DNA of 13,869 nucleotides from JANLQX01 sp031368095 (GTDB lineage: Bacteria; Actinomycetota; Acidimicrobiia; Acidimicrobiales; JANYDT01). Below are positions 1-7,364 of this stretch, piece after piece. Position 1 is the stretch's first letter; each line of letters opens with the position of its first letter. Below the pieces are notes generated by a model. That model had not been told where the DNA came from. It saw only the letters and a list, made by a program, of their open reading frames with translations, and did no database searches. Both the position numbers and the translations under genes were made by a program. Where the stretch lies: positions 1-13,869 of the forward strand of contig JANLQX010000213.1 in the NCBI GenBank assembly GCA_031368095.1, in the 5' to 3' direction.

Positions 1-142
1 GCACATCGGTGAAACGCTTCGACCACCACGACGACGCCATTGCGCCACGCGTCTTCGACGTGACGAGGCCGCCTTCAACCGAAATCGGCTTCGAGGCCGG
101 GAACTCTTGCCACCGGTCCACGCGCCCACGGGAGAAGGCCAT
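1..142 (-). CDS. SWIM zinc-finger family protein, N-terminal fragment
   Basis: Only the first 47 codons lie in the window; the gene continues past the left edge. The ATG at 142-140 overlaps the TGA of the upstream helicase gene (TGATG), so the two are probably translationally coupled. The visible protein begins MAFSRGRVDRW and contains a basic stretch leading to RGAMASSWWSKRF near residues 34-46. This resembles the conserved N-terminal part of bacterial SWIM zinc-finger proteins, where an RG...A..WW..R pattern precedes the CxCx(n)CxH finger. The finger itself is not in the window, so the assignment rests on this N-terminal pattern and on the SNF2 neighbour, a partner that is common for this family in actinobacteria. 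Known SWIM domains bind nucleic acid or protein; the role of this pair is not established. Confidence 0.72.
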   Translation of the reverse strand, partial: MAFSRGRVDRWQEFPASKPISVEGGLVTSKTRGAMASSWWSKRFTDV

Positions 143-2796
143 CAGTCGGCCCTGATCACGTCGGTGTCGCGCAGTGCAATCACGTCGCGCAGTTCGTCGG
201 TGGTCAGCTCGGTGATCCATTCCTCGCCGGTGCCGACAACGGAGTTCGCCAGCGCCCGCTTCGAGTTGATCATTTCGTCGATGCGCTCTTCGATCGTCCC
301 GACAGTCACGAGCTTGTGGACAAGCACACTGCGTCGCTGACCGATGCGATACGCACGATCGGTGGCCTGATCCTCGACTGCCGGATTCCACCAACGATCA
401 AGATGGATCACATGCGACGCGGCGGTGAGGTTGAGGCCCGTACCGCCCGCCTTCAACGACAGCAGAAAGATCGGCGGACCATCGACCTCGTGAAAAGCTG
501 CAACCATTGCGTCGCGCTTCTTGCGCTGCGTACCACCGTGCAGCCACAACGGTTCGCGCCCGTAGCGGCGAGTGAGATACGGAAGCAACAGCGTGCCCCA
601 CTCGGCGAACTGGGTGAAGCACAGCACCTTGTCGCCCGCCGACATGATCTCGTCGAGCAACTCGTCGACCCGGTTGAGCTTGCCCGAGCGTCCCGCCAGC
701 GCCGAGCCGTCACGGGCGAAGTGCGCCGGGTGATTGCACACCTGCTTGAGCCGGGCAATGCCCGCCAACACCAAACCGCGACGACCAATACCCTCGGCCT
801 CGTTTGCCTTCTCCAGTAGATCGTCGACGATCGCCTTGTACAGCGACGCCTGCTCGCGCGTCATCGCGCACTGCTCGGTCTGTTCGATCTTGTCGGGAAG
901 ATCGTCGATGATCGTCCGGTCTGATTTGAGCCGACGAAGCACGAACGGACCGGTGATTCGCTTCAGCAGGGCGACTGCTTCTTCGTCGTGATTGGTCTCG
1001 ATCGGCGTCGCGAAGCGTCGAGTGAAGTCCGTACGCGTACCTAGCAATCCGGGGTTGAGCACATGCATAAGCGACCACAGCTCGGCGAGACGGTTCTCGA
1101 CCGGTGTACCGGTGAGAGCAACCCGCCGCGATGCGCCGAGGCTGGCGATCGCACGCGCTTGCGCGGTCGCAGCGTTTTTCACCTGCTGTGCCTCGTCGAG
1201 CACGAGCCGCCCCCACGGAACCTCGTTGAGCATCGCCGTGTCACGAGCAACGACCGCATACGTCGTCAGAATCACATCAGCGGGCGCGCGTTCCAGGAAC
1301 GGCTGATCGTCGGCGCGCAGACGATCAGGCCCATGATGCACCTTGACCACGAGGGCGGGAGCGAATCGTTCGAGCTCGCGTTGCCAGTTGCCGAGGACCG
1401 AAACCGGGCACACCACCAGCGTGGGCGCGTCGACGGGATCGGCCAACAGTGTGGCGATGAGCTGCGCCGTCTTGCCGAGGCCCATGTCGTCGGCGAGGCA
1501 GGCGCCGAGGCCGAGCCGTCCGAGGAACGCCAACCAACCGACACCACGCGCTTGGTACGGACGCAGCACGCCCACGAACCCGGGGGGTGAGTCAATGGGT
1601 GCGACGCTGGAGTGGAGCGCATCGTCGAGCACCTGACCCAACCATCCACTCGCCGCAACCTCGAGCGCGGCGGCTTCCACGCCCGGCGGTGCATGAATTC
1701 CGCCGAGGCCCATGGCCGCACGCAACAGGTCACCGGCACGGGCAGATCCGTCGGTCCCCACCGCTGCAGCAATCGCGGCGAGCTCGACGGGGTCGATCTC
1801 CACCCACTCGCCCCGCAGACGCACGAGTCCGGACTTGGCTGCGGCGGCGCGTCCGAGTGCCGCCATCTCTGCCGTGGTGAGCCGCTTTCCGCCGAGGGCC
1901 GCCTCCCATGTGAACGACACGATTTCATCGAACCCGAACCCGCCCTTTGCCCCACCGGCAGAGGCCGTACTCGATCGTCTCGGGGACGCCTTTGCCCGCA
2001 ATCGTACCCGTTGACGGGCCGACCACCACCCAGGAAGTTGGATGCCGATACCGGCTTCGGCGAGCGCCATCGACCGTTCCCGAACGACGTCGAGGACCGA
2101 TGCGGTCGACAACCCGAGCGATTCGGGACGGGCCGCGTCGAGGAGCGGACGTAGCTCCGGGGCGAGCTGAGCGACGCGTCCGAGCCCGGTCAACAAATCG
2201 GTGATGGCCGTGGCTGGCATTGGCGCGGTGCCTGCCCACACGTCGGCGGCATCAACGATCAGCGACGCCTCCTCGGTGTCCTGGAGCAGCACCCGCACGA
2301 GCCACGACGAGATCGTGTCATCCGGCGGTTCTTCGAAGCGAAGCACCACGCGGGTGCGGGTGGCTGCGACGCAACCGGATCGCACCCACGCCGTGACGGT
2401 CTCGATAAACGCATCGACCTTGTCCGGCGGCAAGGTCGGCGGCAGGAACGGATCAGTGGCCGTGAGTGATGCCAGCCAGCACTCGGGAATCGATCGTCGA
2501 TTCGGCTTTTTGTCCAGCAACGGCAGCCCACCGAGGCGCATGCGCATGGCCGCATCGGTGGCGTGGGCGAGCGCGTCGCACGCCACACGGTGCGACTCCG
2601 GCGAGCCGTCGATCAGCAACGCCCGCAACAGCTCACGGTCGCTGGCTGCTGGAAGCGGCCACCACCACGAGCGCACACCGTGCGCCGTCCGCAAGATCCC
2701 CGGCACAACACGCCCGGCATCGACGAACCATTGCGCGGTCGCAGCAACAAGATCGTCTTCGATCACCCTCGTGATCAGCGTCGCGCTTCTCGGCAC
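142..2796 (-). CDS. SNF2/Rad54-family DEAD/DEAH-box helicase (ATP-dependent DNA translocase)
   Basis: An 884-residue superfamily 2 ATPase of the bacterial SNF2 group, expected to translocate on double-stranded DNA and remodel protein-DNA complexes. The N-terminal half is poorly conserved. A bacterial SNF2-associated region follows at about residues 285-400 (a FTWEAALGGKRLT segment and a VRLRGEWVEID segment). The ATPase core shows RPYQARGVGWL, the Walker A loop DDMGLGKT (about 433-441), the DEAQ box (about 533-536) and TGTPVENR (about 560-567). The C-terminal helicase lobe has CFTQF, SLKAGGTGLNL, DRWWNPAVEDQA and the arginine-finger motif RAYRIGQ (about 812-818). All expected motifs are intact. 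The start is GTG at 2796, with an in-frame TAA four codons upstream and a weak AAGG ribosome site; a GTG at 2766 is an alternative. The 3' end overlaps the SWIM gene. Confidence 0.95.
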   Translation of the reverse strand: MPRSATLITRVIEDDLVAATAQWFVDAGRVVPGILRTAHGVRSWWWPLPAASDRELLRALLIDGSPESHRVACDALAHATDAAMRMRLGGLPLLDKKPNRRSIPECWLASLTATDPFLPPTLPPDKVDAFIETVTAWVRSGCVAATRTRVVLRFEEPPDDTISSWLVRVLLQDTEEASLIVDAADVWAGTAPMPATAITDLLTGLGRVAQLAPELRPLLDAARPESLGLSTASVLDVVRERSMALAEAGIGIQLPGWWSARQRVRLRAKASPRRSSTASAGGAKGGFGFDEIVSFTWEAALGGKRLTTAEMAALGRAAAAKSGLVRLRGEWVEIDPVELAAIAAAVGTDGSARAGDLLRAAMGLGGIHAPPGVEAAALEVAASGWLGQVLDDALHSSVAPIDSPPGFVGVLRPYQARGVGWLAFLGRLGLGACLADDMGLGKTAQLIATLLADPVDAPTLVVCPVSVLGNWQRELERFAPALVVKVHHGPDRLRADDQPFLERAPADVILTTYAVVARDTAMLNEVPWGRLVLDEAQQVKNAATAQARAIASLGASRRVALTGTPVENRLAELWSLMHVLNPGLLGTRTDFTRRFATPIETNHDEEAVALLKRITGPFVLRRLKSDRTIIDDLPDKIEQTEQCAMTREQASLYKAIVDDLLEKANEAEGIGRRGLVLAGIARLKQVCNHPAHFARDGSALAGRSGKLNRVDELLDEIMSAGDKVLCFTQFAEWGTLLLPYLTRRYGREPLWLHGGTQRKKRDAMVAAFHEVDGPPIFLLSLKAGGTGLNLTAASHVIHLDRWWNPAVEDQATDRAYRIGQRRSVLVHKLVTVGTIEERIDEMINSKRALANSVVGTGEEWITELTTDELRDVIALRDTDVIRAD

Positions 2797-2966
2797 CAGC
2801 CGACCTTAGGCGCGACGCCGTATCACTCCGGGTGTCTCGGTCCCGCAGGGCGCGACCCAACGACCAACAGGTCGCAACTGTTCGAACGCCGCTCCAATCC
2901 GCCGGAGCGACCACTGAAGTGTTCCGCCGCTGGACTGCCACATCGGCTGTGTCATCAAATGCACTC
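2797..2966. other. Divergent intergenic region with two small inverted repeats
   Basis: This 170-base gap lies between the helicase gene (minus) and the unrecognised gene (plus) and must hold both promoters. No convincing -35/-10 pair was found. Two perfect 6-base inverted repeats are present: GCGACC/GGTCGC (2852-2857 and 2870-2875, 12-base loop) and CGCTCC/GGAGCG (2890-2895 and 2904-2909, 8-base loop). Either could be an RNA hairpin in the leader of the plus-strand gene or chance in GC-rich DNA. Confidence 0.4.
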
Positions 2967-3896
2967 ATGACCATCTACAAGGGCAACCCACCGCAGTGGG
3001 CACCGCGGTTTAGCAAGTCCGATGCCAAGCACTTTCTACGCCTCGTCGGCGCCGAAGTTACCGCCCGCGGTTGCGACTTTTCTGGCACCGCTCCGAACCT
3101 CACGGACTCACAGGGACGTCAGGTCTACCTCGGCAATCTCGCCGAGCTCTGCGCGCTTACGACCCGCAAGAAGTGGCCGGCAGAGATCGAATTCTTCTTC
3201 GACACGATCATCTCGATCAGCGAACTCTCCGACCCGAGCGCGATCAGTGTCGATGTCGTTCGACGCAGCCTTCGCCTGCGTCTCTTCGCGACCATCGACG
3301 AATCGGCGAGTGACGAAACCAGCGAGCTCATTCGTATGGTGGTGCGTCGTCCTGCACTCCCGGGCACCGAGTGGTCGCTGTTCCTGCGTCGACCCGGGGC
3401 CGGGCAGGGCGTGATCGATGAGCACCTCCACGACTGGGGTATCGCCGTCGACGAAGCATTCGAGCTCGCCCGCGAAAACACCCTCGCCGAAGAGTGCGGC
3501 ACCATCTACGAGCGCGGCGGCCTCTACCTCTCCACGAGCGGCTCGTTGTTCGCCCACGCCGCGGTGCTCGACATTGTCGAACAGCTTCCGCCGGCCGCCG
3601 GGTACGTCGTGGCCGTCCCGAACCGTCACGAAGTACTGGCCGCGCCTGTCGCGCCCAACAAAGCCGGGATCGAGACCATCGTGTCGGTGATTACGGAAAA
3701 CGCATCGCGCTTCAACGACAGTGCATCACCGATCTATCCGTTCGCGTGGTTTGTACCAGTGGGAGGCATCGGTCAGTTCGGCGAGCGCGCCGAGCCGATC
3801 GAGATAACCCCTACCTCTCGCTTCTTCGCCGACAGTCCCGGCATCCGGTTTGGCCCCGCGCTCCACGAACACTTCGCCGACCTCGAAGCCGCCTGA
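2967..3896 (+). CDS. Conserved-looking hypothetical protein, 309 residues
   Basis: I do not recognise the family with confidence. The ATG at 2967 gives a soluble-looking protein starting MTIYKGNPPQW, with no signal peptide and no membrane segment. A region near residues 50-75 (VYLGNLAELCALTTRKKWPAEIEFFFD, given here only as a landmark) recalls actinobacterial proteins of unknown function that carry a GLxNLAxxC...EW...xxxF pattern, but this is a loose memory match. The rest is mixed alpha/beta with a Pro/Phe-rich stretch (IYPFAWFVPVGG) near the C-terminus. The reading frame stays open upstream to 2832, but that extension is rich in Arg/Ser/Thr, lies in the divergent promoter region and looks non-coding. 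No Shine-Dalgarno sequence precedes 2967, so a leaderless transcript is possible. The gene converges with the CBS gene. Confidence 0.75.
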   Translation: MTIYKGNPPQWAPRFSKSDAKHFLRLVGAEVTARGCDFSGTAPNLTDSQGRQVYLGNLAELCALTTRKKWPAEIEFFFDTIISISELSDPSAISVDVVRRSLRLRLFATIDESASDETSELIRMVVRRPALPGTEWSLFLRRPGAGQGVIDEHLHDWGIAVDEAFELARENTLAEECGTIYERGGLYLSTSGSLFAHAAVLDIVEQLPPAAGYVVAVPNRHEVLAAPVAPNKAGIETIVSVITENASRFNDSASPIYPFAWFVPVGGIGQFGERAEPIEITPTSRFFADSPGIRFGPALHEHFADLEAA

Positions 3897-3918
3897 CGCC
3901 CGTCGTTGATCTAGCCCT

Positions 3919-3938
3919 GGTCGCTCCTGGGAGCAACC
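3919..3938. terminator. Possible hairpin between convergent genes
   Basis: GGTCGCTC/GAGCAACC arms pair over eight positions with one mismatch around a 4-base loop. The hairpin sits 22 bases after the stop of the plus-strand gene and about 46 bases after the stop of the minus-strand CBS gene. There is no T tract on either side, so if it terminates transcription it does so without the classic U run, as is often seen in high-GC actinobacteria. Confidence 0.4.
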
Positions 3939-3984
3939 GCAAGGCGTTCTGCACGCCGACCGGGGCCGTGGCGCGCAACCGGGC

Positions 3985-4419
3985 TTAGCGACCCTGGGTG
4001 ATGTAGTCGCCGAGCGCCTTGGCCTCGTCCTGGATCTCCCCAACGCGACGCTTCACGACGTCGCCGATGCTGACGATACCGACGAGCGCACCGTCGTCGA
4101 CCACTGGAAGGTGACGGATTCGCTGGTCGGTCATGGCGCTCATCAGCTGCTCCATGGTGTCGTTCGACGAACATGTAATCACGTCGACGGTCATCACCTC
4201 GGAGACAGGGCGGTCCAGCGAAGCCGCCCCTCCTTTGGCGATCGAGGCCACGATGTCACGTTCACTTATGATTCCGACAACGGAGCCGTCTGCCCCGGTG
4301 ACGACCAGCGCGCCGATCCGTCGTCGACCAAGCTCGGCGGCGGCCGACAGCAGGGTCTGGTCGGGGCCGATCGTGGCCACCTCAGATCCCTTACCCTTCA
4401 GAACACCGATGACACGCAT
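3985..4419 (-). CDS. Two-CBS-domain protein
   Basis: A 144-residue stand-alone protein made almost entirely of a tandem CBS pair (a Bateman module). Such modules bind adenosyl ligands such as AMP, ATP or SAM and act as energy or redox sensors. CBS1 spans about residues 8-62 (GRRRIGALVVTGADGSVVGIISERDIV) and CBS2 about residues 72-128 (DQRIRHLPVVDDGALVGIVSIGDVV). The G-hydrophobic-(I/V)(S/T)xxD(I/V) pattern that ends a CBS domain is seen in both. The short C-terminal helix ends YITQGR. No catalytic domain is attached, so any target protein is encoded elsewhere. The start is firm: AGGAGG lies 5 bases before the ATG. The gene stands alone between a convergent and a divergent neighbour. Confidence 0.93.
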   Translation of the reverse strand: MRVIGVLKGKGSEVATIGPDQTLLSAAAELGRRRIGALVVTGADGSVVGIISERDIVASIAKGGAASLDRPVSEVMTVDVITCSSNDTMEQLMSAMTDQRIRHLPVVDDGALVGIVSIGDVVKRRVGEIQDEAKALGDYITQGR

Positions 4420-4424
4420 TGCTG

Positions 4425-4430
4425 CCTCCT
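4425..4430 (-). promoter_or_regulatory. Strong ribosome binding site of the CBS gene
   Basis: The minus strand reads AGGAGG, a perfect Shine-Dalgarno core, ending 5 bases before the ATG at 4419. It fixes the start of the CBS protein and is the strongest ribosome site seen in the window. Confidence 0.85.
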
Positions 4431-4548
4431 AGGTGTGAAACGAGACCTGACCTTACGACATACGCAGGTGACCGTCGAGTGGCACATCGGCACCGCAGGA
4501 AGCGACGCCGGTTCGCTTCTCAGCCGGGTTGTCTGTGAACATACGGCG

Positions 4549-5787
4549 GTGAATCACGCCGCCGAGGTTGTCCCGGAGCAACCTCGCAGTGCACTGTCGA
4601 TCCCGAACTTCCGGTTCCTCTGGGCCAACAACGTGGCGTTCTTCCTCGTCGCCAATGCCGAGCGTTTCGTCTACGGGTGGCTCGTCCTTGAAGGCCTCAA
4701 ACGGGGCGAACGCGAGCAGGGTTTCATCGTCTTCACCCTCGGCCTGCCGACCGTGCTCTTCACCCTGCAGGCCGGCGTCTGGGCCGATCGCCTCGATCGA
4801 CGACGGCTCCTCATGACAACGCAAATCGCCGGCGCGGCAATCATGGCCGTGACCGCAGTGTTCGTCGGAACGGGGCGGGCGACGTTCGGCTGGATCATCG
4901 TGGCATCGCTTATTGCCGGCGCAGCGTCGGCGGTCGGCTCACCGGTGCGTTCGTCGATGATCTCGGCCATCGTCCCAAAGCAGCAGCTCTTCAGCGCTAT
5001 CGCCATCAACGCACTGGCGATGACGTCGTCGATGATTCTCGGACCGGTACTCGCCCGCGCCGTCGGCGGACAATTCGGCTTTGAGGGCGCGTTCTGGTTC
5101 CAGGCCGGACTCATGGTCCTCGGCCTTGGCTTCCTTCGCAAGCTTCGTCTTCCACCACCGCCTGAGCGTGGTCCCAAGCGCTCCGTGCGCACCGAGACCC
5201 TCGTTGCCGTTCGTCATGTTTGGCACGACCGCAACCTCCGCACACTCTTCGGCCTCCTAATCCTGGCGAGCGTGACCATCAACCCGGCCGTCATGGTGAC
5301 GTCACAGGTTCATGTGAAGGAAGCACTCGGTCGAGACGCCGGCGACTCCGCCCTCACCCTGGCGTGCATGGGGGTAGGCATTGCCATCACGTCACTGATC
5401 CTCATCCGCAAGGGCGACATGCCCAACAAGGGAATGCTGTTCCAGCGAGCCGTCATCATGGGCGCAACGATGACCTTCCTTATCGGACGGTCCAACACGT
5501 TTGCGATGATGTTGATCGTGTCGCTCTTTATGGGCCTCGCTGGCGGCTTCTATATCAACATGAATCAGGGCCTCATTCAGTCGAGCACCCCACAACCGCT
5601 CATGGGCCGCGTGATGGGATTGTTCGTCCTGACCCAGGCCGGATTCATGCCCATCGGGGCCATCGGCCTCGGTTTCATTGCCCACCGCTTCAGTACCGGC
5701 ATCGCCATCAGCGGCGCGGGAGCAGTCGCCTGGGTGATCTTTGTGTTCGTCTATATCCGCAACGCCGAGCTTCGCCGCCTCGCCTAG
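4549..5787 (+). CDS. Major facilitator superfamily (MFS) transporter
   Basis: An integral membrane secondary transporter of about 412 residues, close to the usual size for the MFS drug/siderophore-exporter-like group. The N-terminus is short and polar, followed by the typical entry SIPNFRFLWANNVAFFL. The loop between helices 2 and 3 carries motif A-like GVWADRLDRRRLL (about residues 76-88). Further helices include IIVASLIAGAASAVGSP, with a central loop rich in Arg/Pro/Lys (about 200-220) and then a second set of hydrophobic segments. The group includes exporters, but the substrate cannot be told. The start is uncertain. The open frame reaches back to 4111 inside the CBS gene on the other strand, so the true start must lie after about 4440. 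GTG at 4549 is preferred because the protein then begins MNHAAEVV; GTG at 4468 is possible. Neither has a clear Shine-Dalgarno sequence. Confidence 0.88.
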   Translation: MNHAAEVVPEQPRSALSIPNFRFLWANNVAFFLVANAERFVYGWLVLEGLKRGEREQGFIVFTLGLPTVLFTLQAGVWADRLDRRRLLMTTQIAGAAIMAVTAVFVGTGRATFGWIIVASLIAGAASAVGSPVRSSMISAIVPKQQLFSAIAINALAMTSSMILGPVLARAVGGQFGFEGAFWFQAGLMVLGLGFLRKLRLPPPPERGPKRSVRTETLVAVRHVWHDRNLRTLFGLLILASVTINPAVMVTSQVHVKEALGRDAGDSALTLACMGVGIAITSLILIRKGDMPNKGMLFQRAVIMGATMTFLIGRSNTFAMMLIVSLFMGLAGGFYINMNQGLIQSSTPQPLMGRVMGLFVLTQAGFMPIGAIGLGFIAHRFSTGIAISGAGAVAWVIFVFVYIRNAELRRLA

Positions 5788-5811
5788 TGCCTGTGCAGCG
5801 CCGGCTGAGCG

Positions 5812-5862
5812 GCGAGTTTGGTACGTAGGGCGCTCCTAGAGCGCCTGGGTGATCAAACTCGC
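5812..5862. terminator. Nested inverted repeat, probable bidirectional terminator
   Basis: Two perfect inverted repeats are nested. The outer 9-base arms are GCGAGTTTG (5812-5820) and CAAACTCGC (5854-5862). The inner 7-base arms are GGCGCTC (5829-5835) and GAGCGCC (5839-5845), with a 3-base loop. Unpaired 8-base stretches separate the two stems. The structure lies between the stop of the MFS gene (plus) and the stop of livF (minus), 28 bases after livF, which is where a shared terminator for convergent genes is expected. An extra small repeat, CGCCG/CGGCG (5799-5814), overlaps the left outer arm and could form instead. Confidence 0.65.
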
Positions 5863-5889
5863 GACGCTGCGCGCGCTTGCGGCAATGCG

Positions 5890-6600
5890 CTAGGCGTGCA
5901 CTGCTCCGCCGAGGTAGCTGCTCTCCAGCAGCTGGGGGTTGGCCCGTAGGTGGGCGGCCGTGCCCTCCAGCACGAGGCTTCCGTGGCTGAGCACGTAGGC
6001 CCGATCAGCGACCTCGAGCGCCAGGTGGACGTGCTGTTCCACCAGCAGAATTCCAGTCCCGGACTTGGCCGCGATGTCTCGCAGGATGGGGAGCAGACGC
6101 TCCACGATGATCGGGGCCAAGCCGAGACTCATCTCGTCGACCATCAGCAGCTTTGGCCGGACCGTAAGCGCGCGTGCAACGGCCAGCATCTGCTGTTCGC
6201 CGCCCGACAACAGCCCGGCGCGACGATCCATAAGCGACTCAAGCGCCGGGAAGTATTCGAGCGCCTCCTGGAGCGCCGTCGAGCCTCGCTTGGCCTTGAG
6301 ACGAAGGTTCTCCCGCACCGTCAGTTGGAAGAACAAGCTGCGGTCTTCGGGCACGTGAGCGAGCCCTTCGCGGGCGACCAGATACGGACGCCGGCCCTTG
6401 ATCGACCGGCCGAGAACTTTGATGTCGCCGAACAGAATCGGGTTCATCGCCGAAGTCGTCAGCAGCGTGGTCGTTTTACCCGCACCGTTCGGACCGAGCA
6501 GGGCAACAACCTCGCCTTCATCGACGTGCAGGTTGAGCCCACGAACGACGGGAACGCCGTTGTAGCCAGTGGAGAGGTCGGTTATGGAAAGCAGAGTCAT
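5890..6600 (-). CDS. livF: ABC transporter ATP-binding protein, LivF type
   Basis: A 236-residue ATPase subunit of a branched-chain-amino-acid-type (HAAT family) importer, acting at the inner face of the membrane with LivG and the permease. It shows Walker A GPNGAGKT (36-43), a VPEDRSLFFQLTVRENL segment after the Q-loop region that is typical of LivF, the signature LSGGEQQ (131-137), Walker B LLMVDE (151-156) and the switch histidine in VEQH (His190). The family usually has DEPSLGLAP after Walker B; here it is DEMSLGLAP, so the proline is replaced by Met157 while the catalytic Glu156 is kept. The ATG overlaps the livG stop by 4 bases (ATGA). It is the last gene of the operon, followed by the nested inverted repeat. 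The symbol names the subunit type, not a proven substrate. Confidence 0.94.
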   Translation of the reverse strand: MTLLSITDLSTGYNGVPVVRGLNLHVDEGEVVALLGPNGAGKTTTLLTTSAMNPILFGDIKVLGRSIKGRRPYLVAREGLAHVPEDRSLFFQLTVRENLRLKAKRGSTALQEALEYFPALESLMDRRAGLLSGGEQQMLAVARALTVRPKLLMVDEMSLGLAPIIVERLLPILRDIAAKSGTGILLVEQHVHLALEVADRAYVLSHGSLVLEGTAAHLRANPQLLESSYLGGAVHA

Positions 6601-7364
6601 GAGACACCAGTCGCATTCTCTCGGGCCGATTGGCCGAGGTAGGCCTCGATCACTCGAGGATTGCGTTTGATTTCTGCCGGTGTGCCCTCGGCGATTTTCG
6701 ATCCGAACTCGATCACGTAGATGTAATCGCAGATGGTGAGGACCAAACCCATGTCGTGATCAACAAGGAAGACACTCGTGCCGGAGTTTACGATGTCGCG
6801 CAGGCTCCGGCCCAGCTGCATGCTCTCCTGGGTGTCGAGACCGGCGGCCGGTTCGTCCATACAGAGCAGCTTCGGTCGGGTAGCCAGTGCCCGTGCGGCC
6901 GAGACGAGCTTGCGCTGCCCTTGGCTGATCTCGTTGGGTTTCTTCGTCGCCAAGTCACCGATACCGAGCACATCCATGGCGAGCTGGACGCTGGTTCGGT
7001 CGCGACGCCGACTCGGCGCAACGATGTCGAGCAGGAAGTTCTTGGCGGTTTGCTTGTCAGCGGCGACAAAGAGATTCTCTTCGACGGTCAGATCGTCGAA
7101 GAGCTCGAGCGACTGCCACGTGCGACCGAGCCCCAGCGACGCCCGCTTATGGACCGGTAGATGGGTGATGTCGTGGTCATCAAAGACAATTCGTCCAGTA
7201 GTCGGGACAAACCCGGTAATGCCGTCAATGAAGGTCGTTTTTCCGGCACCATTCGGACCGATCAACCCCACCAACGAACCTTCGTTCACGGCGAAGTCAA
7301 CTCCATTGACAGCTCGAAGGCCACCGAAGGTAACGGTCATTCCGGCTGTTTCCAGTAGGCTCAT
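6597..7364 (-). CDS. livG: ABC transporter ATP-binding protein, LivG type
   Basis: A 255-residue ATPase subunit and partner of LivF. It shows Walker A GPNGAGKT (36-43), GRTWQSLELFDDLTVEENL (the LivG-type segment, normally RTFQ...LTVLEN), Walker B LLCMDEP (about 167-172) with AAGLD, and the switch histidine in VDHDM (His203). The C-terminal segment IAEGTPAEIKRNPRVIEAYLG is a LivG hallmark. The ABC signature is ISQGQRK (146-152) instead of LSGGQ: the first Gly of the GG pair is Gln, and the second Gly and final Gln are kept. Many LivG proteins vary here, so it is likely still active. The ATG overlaps the permease stop by 4 bases, and the stop overlaps the livF start by 4 bases, which suggests tight translational coupling. 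Confidence 0.94.
   Translation of the reverse strand: MSLLETAGMTVTFGGLRAVNGVDFAVNEGSLVGLIGPNGAGKTTFIDGITGFVPTTGRIVFDDHDITHLPVHKRASLGLGRTWQSLELFDDLTVEENLFVAADKQTAKNFLLDIVAPSRRRDRTSVQLAMDVLGIGDLATKKPNEISQGQRKLVSAARALATRPKLLCMDEPAAGLDTQESMQLGRSLRDIVNSGTSVFLVDHDMGLVLTICDYIYVIEFGSKIAEGTPAEIKRNPRVIEAYLGQSARENATGVS

Noticed and set aside
2832..2966. Upstream in-frame start for the unrecognised protein
   Set aside because: The extension lies in the divergent promoter region, has low-complexity Arg/Ser/Thr composition, and contains two inverted repeats that look regulatory rather than coding.
4111..4548. N-terminal extension of the MFS transporter
   Set aside because: The frame is open, but this part overlaps the CBS gene on the other strand and its promoter region, and gives a His/Asp/Gly-rich peptide with no membrane character.
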